A DNA stretch of 64,000 bases from Arthrobacter sp. MSA 4-2 (GTDB taxonomy: Bacteria; Actinomycetota; Actinomycetes; Actinomycetales; Micrococcaceae). How positions within the stretch are numbered: the first letter of the stretch is position 1; every line of letters starts with the position of its first letter. The notes beneath the pieces are model-generated. The model was not told the origin of the DNA. It did not search any database and saw only the letters and a list, made by a program, of their open reading frames with translations. Location of the stretch: positions 62,001-126,000 of the forward strand of contig NZ_JAEKGC010000002.1 of assembly GCF_016405885.1 (NCBI RefSeq). Direction: 5' to 3'. Below are positions 62,875 to 64,000 of this stretch, piece by piece. Made by a program: the position numbers and the translations under genes.

Positions 62875-63468
62875 GTGTTTGGACGAAAGAAGGACGCCCC
62901 CGTGGCCCAGGATGTCATTGACCGCGCGAGCCGCGAGCGGGAGGACCGTCAGCGCAGCGCCGGCAAGGGCGCGCCCACGCCGAAGCGCAGCGTCCAGCAG
63001 GCCGCCCGCAAACGGCCGCTGGTTCCCGAGGACCGCCGGGCGGCGCGCAGCCAGAGCCGCAACGCCGCCGCCGAGCAGCGCCTGCGGATCCGGGAGGCCC
63101 TGAACACCGGCGAGGAGCGGTACCTGCCGCTGCGGGACAAGGGCCCGAACCGCCGCTACATCCGGCAGTTCGTCGACGCCCGCTGGAATCTCGGCGAGTT
63201 CCTCATGATCGCCGCGCTCATCTTCGTCGTGCTCAGCTTCATCCAGACCGTCGAGGTGCAGAGCGCCGTGCTGCTCGGGTTCTGGGTGCTGATCATGGCC
63301 GTGATCGTCGACTGCTTCTTCCTGCGCCGCACGCTGAAGAAGCGCCTCACGGCAAAATTCGGGGCCCCGAACGCGGGTGACCTCTGGTACGGGGTAACGC
63401 GGGCCCTGCAGCTGCGCCGGCTGCGGCTCCCCAAGCCCCAGGTCAAGCGCGGGGACTACCCCGTCTAG
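62875..63468 (+). CDS. DUF3043 membrane protein
   Basis: The 197-residue protein has a basic N-terminal half (FGRKKDAPVAQDVIDRASRE, EDRRAARSQSRNAAAEQRLR), two membrane helices near 110-150 (FLMIAALIFVVLSFIQTVEV and VLLGFWVLIMAVIVDCFFL) and a charged end. This pattern is DUF3043, conserved in actinobacteria and of unknown function. A GTG start is used. Confidence 0.92.
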   Translation: MFGRKKDAPVAQDVIDRASREREDRQRSAGKGAPTPKRSVQQAARKRPLVPEDRRAARSQSRNAAAEQRLRIREALNTGEERYLPLRDKGPNRRYIRQFVDARWNLGEFLMIAALIFVVLSFIQTVEVQSAVLLGFWVLIMAVIVDCFFLRRTLKKRLTAKFGAPNAGDLWYGVTRALQLRRLRLPKPQVKRGDYPV

Positions 63469-63517
63469 CCGGCAGTTCGACCGGGTCCGATCCGGCGCCC
63501 CGCGCCCGCACCCTCGT

Positions 63518-63549
63518 CCGCGCCCGGTCCCTGCAGGGGCCGGGCGCGG
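63518..63549. terminator. Bidirectional terminator between DUF3043 and pyrD
   Basis: CCGCGCCCGG and CCGGGCGCGG enclose a further CCC/GGG stem around TGCA, giving a nearly perfect 14-bp hairpin between two convergent genes. Confidence 0.75.
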
Positions 63550-63584
63550 TTGGTTAACCCGGGTGGTTCGAATTCGGGCGTTGT

Positions 63585-64000
63585 TTAGTCCCGGCGGCTG
63601 CGGAAGGCCCGGGCGAGCCCGCGGTTGATCCGCGCCGCCCACAGTGGACCCTCATAGAGGAAGGCGGTATAGCCCTGAACCAGGGTGGCGCCGGCGTCGA
63701 GCCGTTCAAGGACATCTTCGGCGGTCTCCACCCCGCCCACCGACACGATGGGAAGGTCCTCCCCGGCGGCGGCGCGGAGGCGCTTGAGCACCTCGAGGGA
63801 GCGCTGCTTCAGGGGCGCTCCACTCAGCCCGCCGACGCCCTTGGACATCACGGTTGCGTCGTCGGTGGTGAGTCCGCTGCGGGTGATGGTCGTGTTGGTG
63901 GCAACGATGCCGTCGAGCTTCAGGTCGAGGGCCAGGGCGGCGATGTCGTCGATGTCGGAGTCCATCAGGTCCGGAGCGATCTTCACCAGCAGGGGCACGT
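63585..64000 (-). CDS. pyrD: Dihydroorotate dehydrogenase, class 2, C-terminal part
   Basis: The last 138 codons or so of PyrD lie here; the gene continues beyond the right edge. Visible are VKIAPDL, DGIVATNTTITR, GGLSGAPLKQRSLEVLKRLR, PIVSVGGVETAEDV and LVQGYTAFLYEGP, which contain the FMN-phosphate loops. Class 2 enzymes oxidise dihydroorotate to orotate with quinone at the membrane, linking pyrimidine synthesis to the respiratory chain encoded nearby. The true start is outside the window. Confidence 0.93.
   Translation of the reverse strand, partial: VPLLVKIAPDLMDSDIDDIAALALDLKLDGIVATNTTITRSGLTTDDATVMSKGVGGLSGAPLKQRSLEVLKRLRAAAGEDLPIVSVGGVETAEDVLERLDAGATLVQGYTAFLYEGPLWAARINRGLARAFRSRRD

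Overview
The window is high-GC DNA from an actinomycete, most likely a member of the Micrococcaceae close to Arthrobacter. The supporting signs are GTG/TTG starts with purine-rich ribosome sites, the actinobacterial cytochrome bc1-aa3 block (ctaE-qcrCAB facing ctaF-ctaD-ctaC, with erpA, an M20 peptidase, a DUF3043 gene and pyrD beside it), a two-haem QcrC, and an amine oxidase whose catalytic residues carry the same numbers as Arthrobacter globiformis phenylethylamine oxidase. No rRNA, tRNA, CRISPR array, prophage or transposase was seen.

Positions 1-6126 hold an aromatic-amine catabolic locus: APC permease, aldehyde dehydrogenase and TetR regulator on the minus strand, and a divergent copper/topaquinone amine oxidase. 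A promoter with an 18-bp palindrome just downstream of its -10 box precedes the dehydrogenase. Positions 6200-24340 are a mosaic of small accessory genes: acetyltransferases, lipoproteins, an AztD-like zinc chaperone with a Zur-like box, a sigma factor/anti-sigma-like pair, a coiled surface protein, an S66 peptidase, a DUF1349 gene that appears frameshifted, an AlkD-type gene, a PQQ sugar dehydrogenase-like lipoprotein, VOC proteins, a methyltransferase and a GT1 glycosyltransferase.

Positions 24500-44340 continue as accessory DNA. They contain an NTF2-like gene broken by three copies of a 13-bp unit, a membrane GT2 glycosyltransferase with a small overlapping partner, a SigJ-like sigma factor, a PadR-DUF1048-ABC efflux operon, a pentapeptide protein with a cysteine-rich front, a TetR-GAP pair, and an ABC-F ATPase preceded by what reads as a translational attenuator. 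Next come an SDR, a nucleotidyltransferase, an AAA ATPase, a GIY-YIG protein with a LexA-like box, and a UspA/flavin-binding cluster with a DosR-like box.

Positions 44350-49492 carry a sugar ABC transporter (binding protein and two permeases, no ATPase) and a GntP gluconate permease. Positions 49500-64000 are conserved housekeeping: DUF3054, an Lrp-type RAM protein, trpD, cytochrome oxidase, bc1, erpA, dipeptidase and pyrD. An 800-bp gap between qcrB and a GntR gene contains a strong terminator and four tandem copies of a structured repeat.

The observations most worth following are the ABC-F leader (a four-codon leaderless uORF whose stop overlaps an anti-Shine-Dalgarno), the repeat array after qcrB, and a CTAC-N5-GTAG inverted repeat found upstream of trpD/ctaE, qcrC and ctaC.
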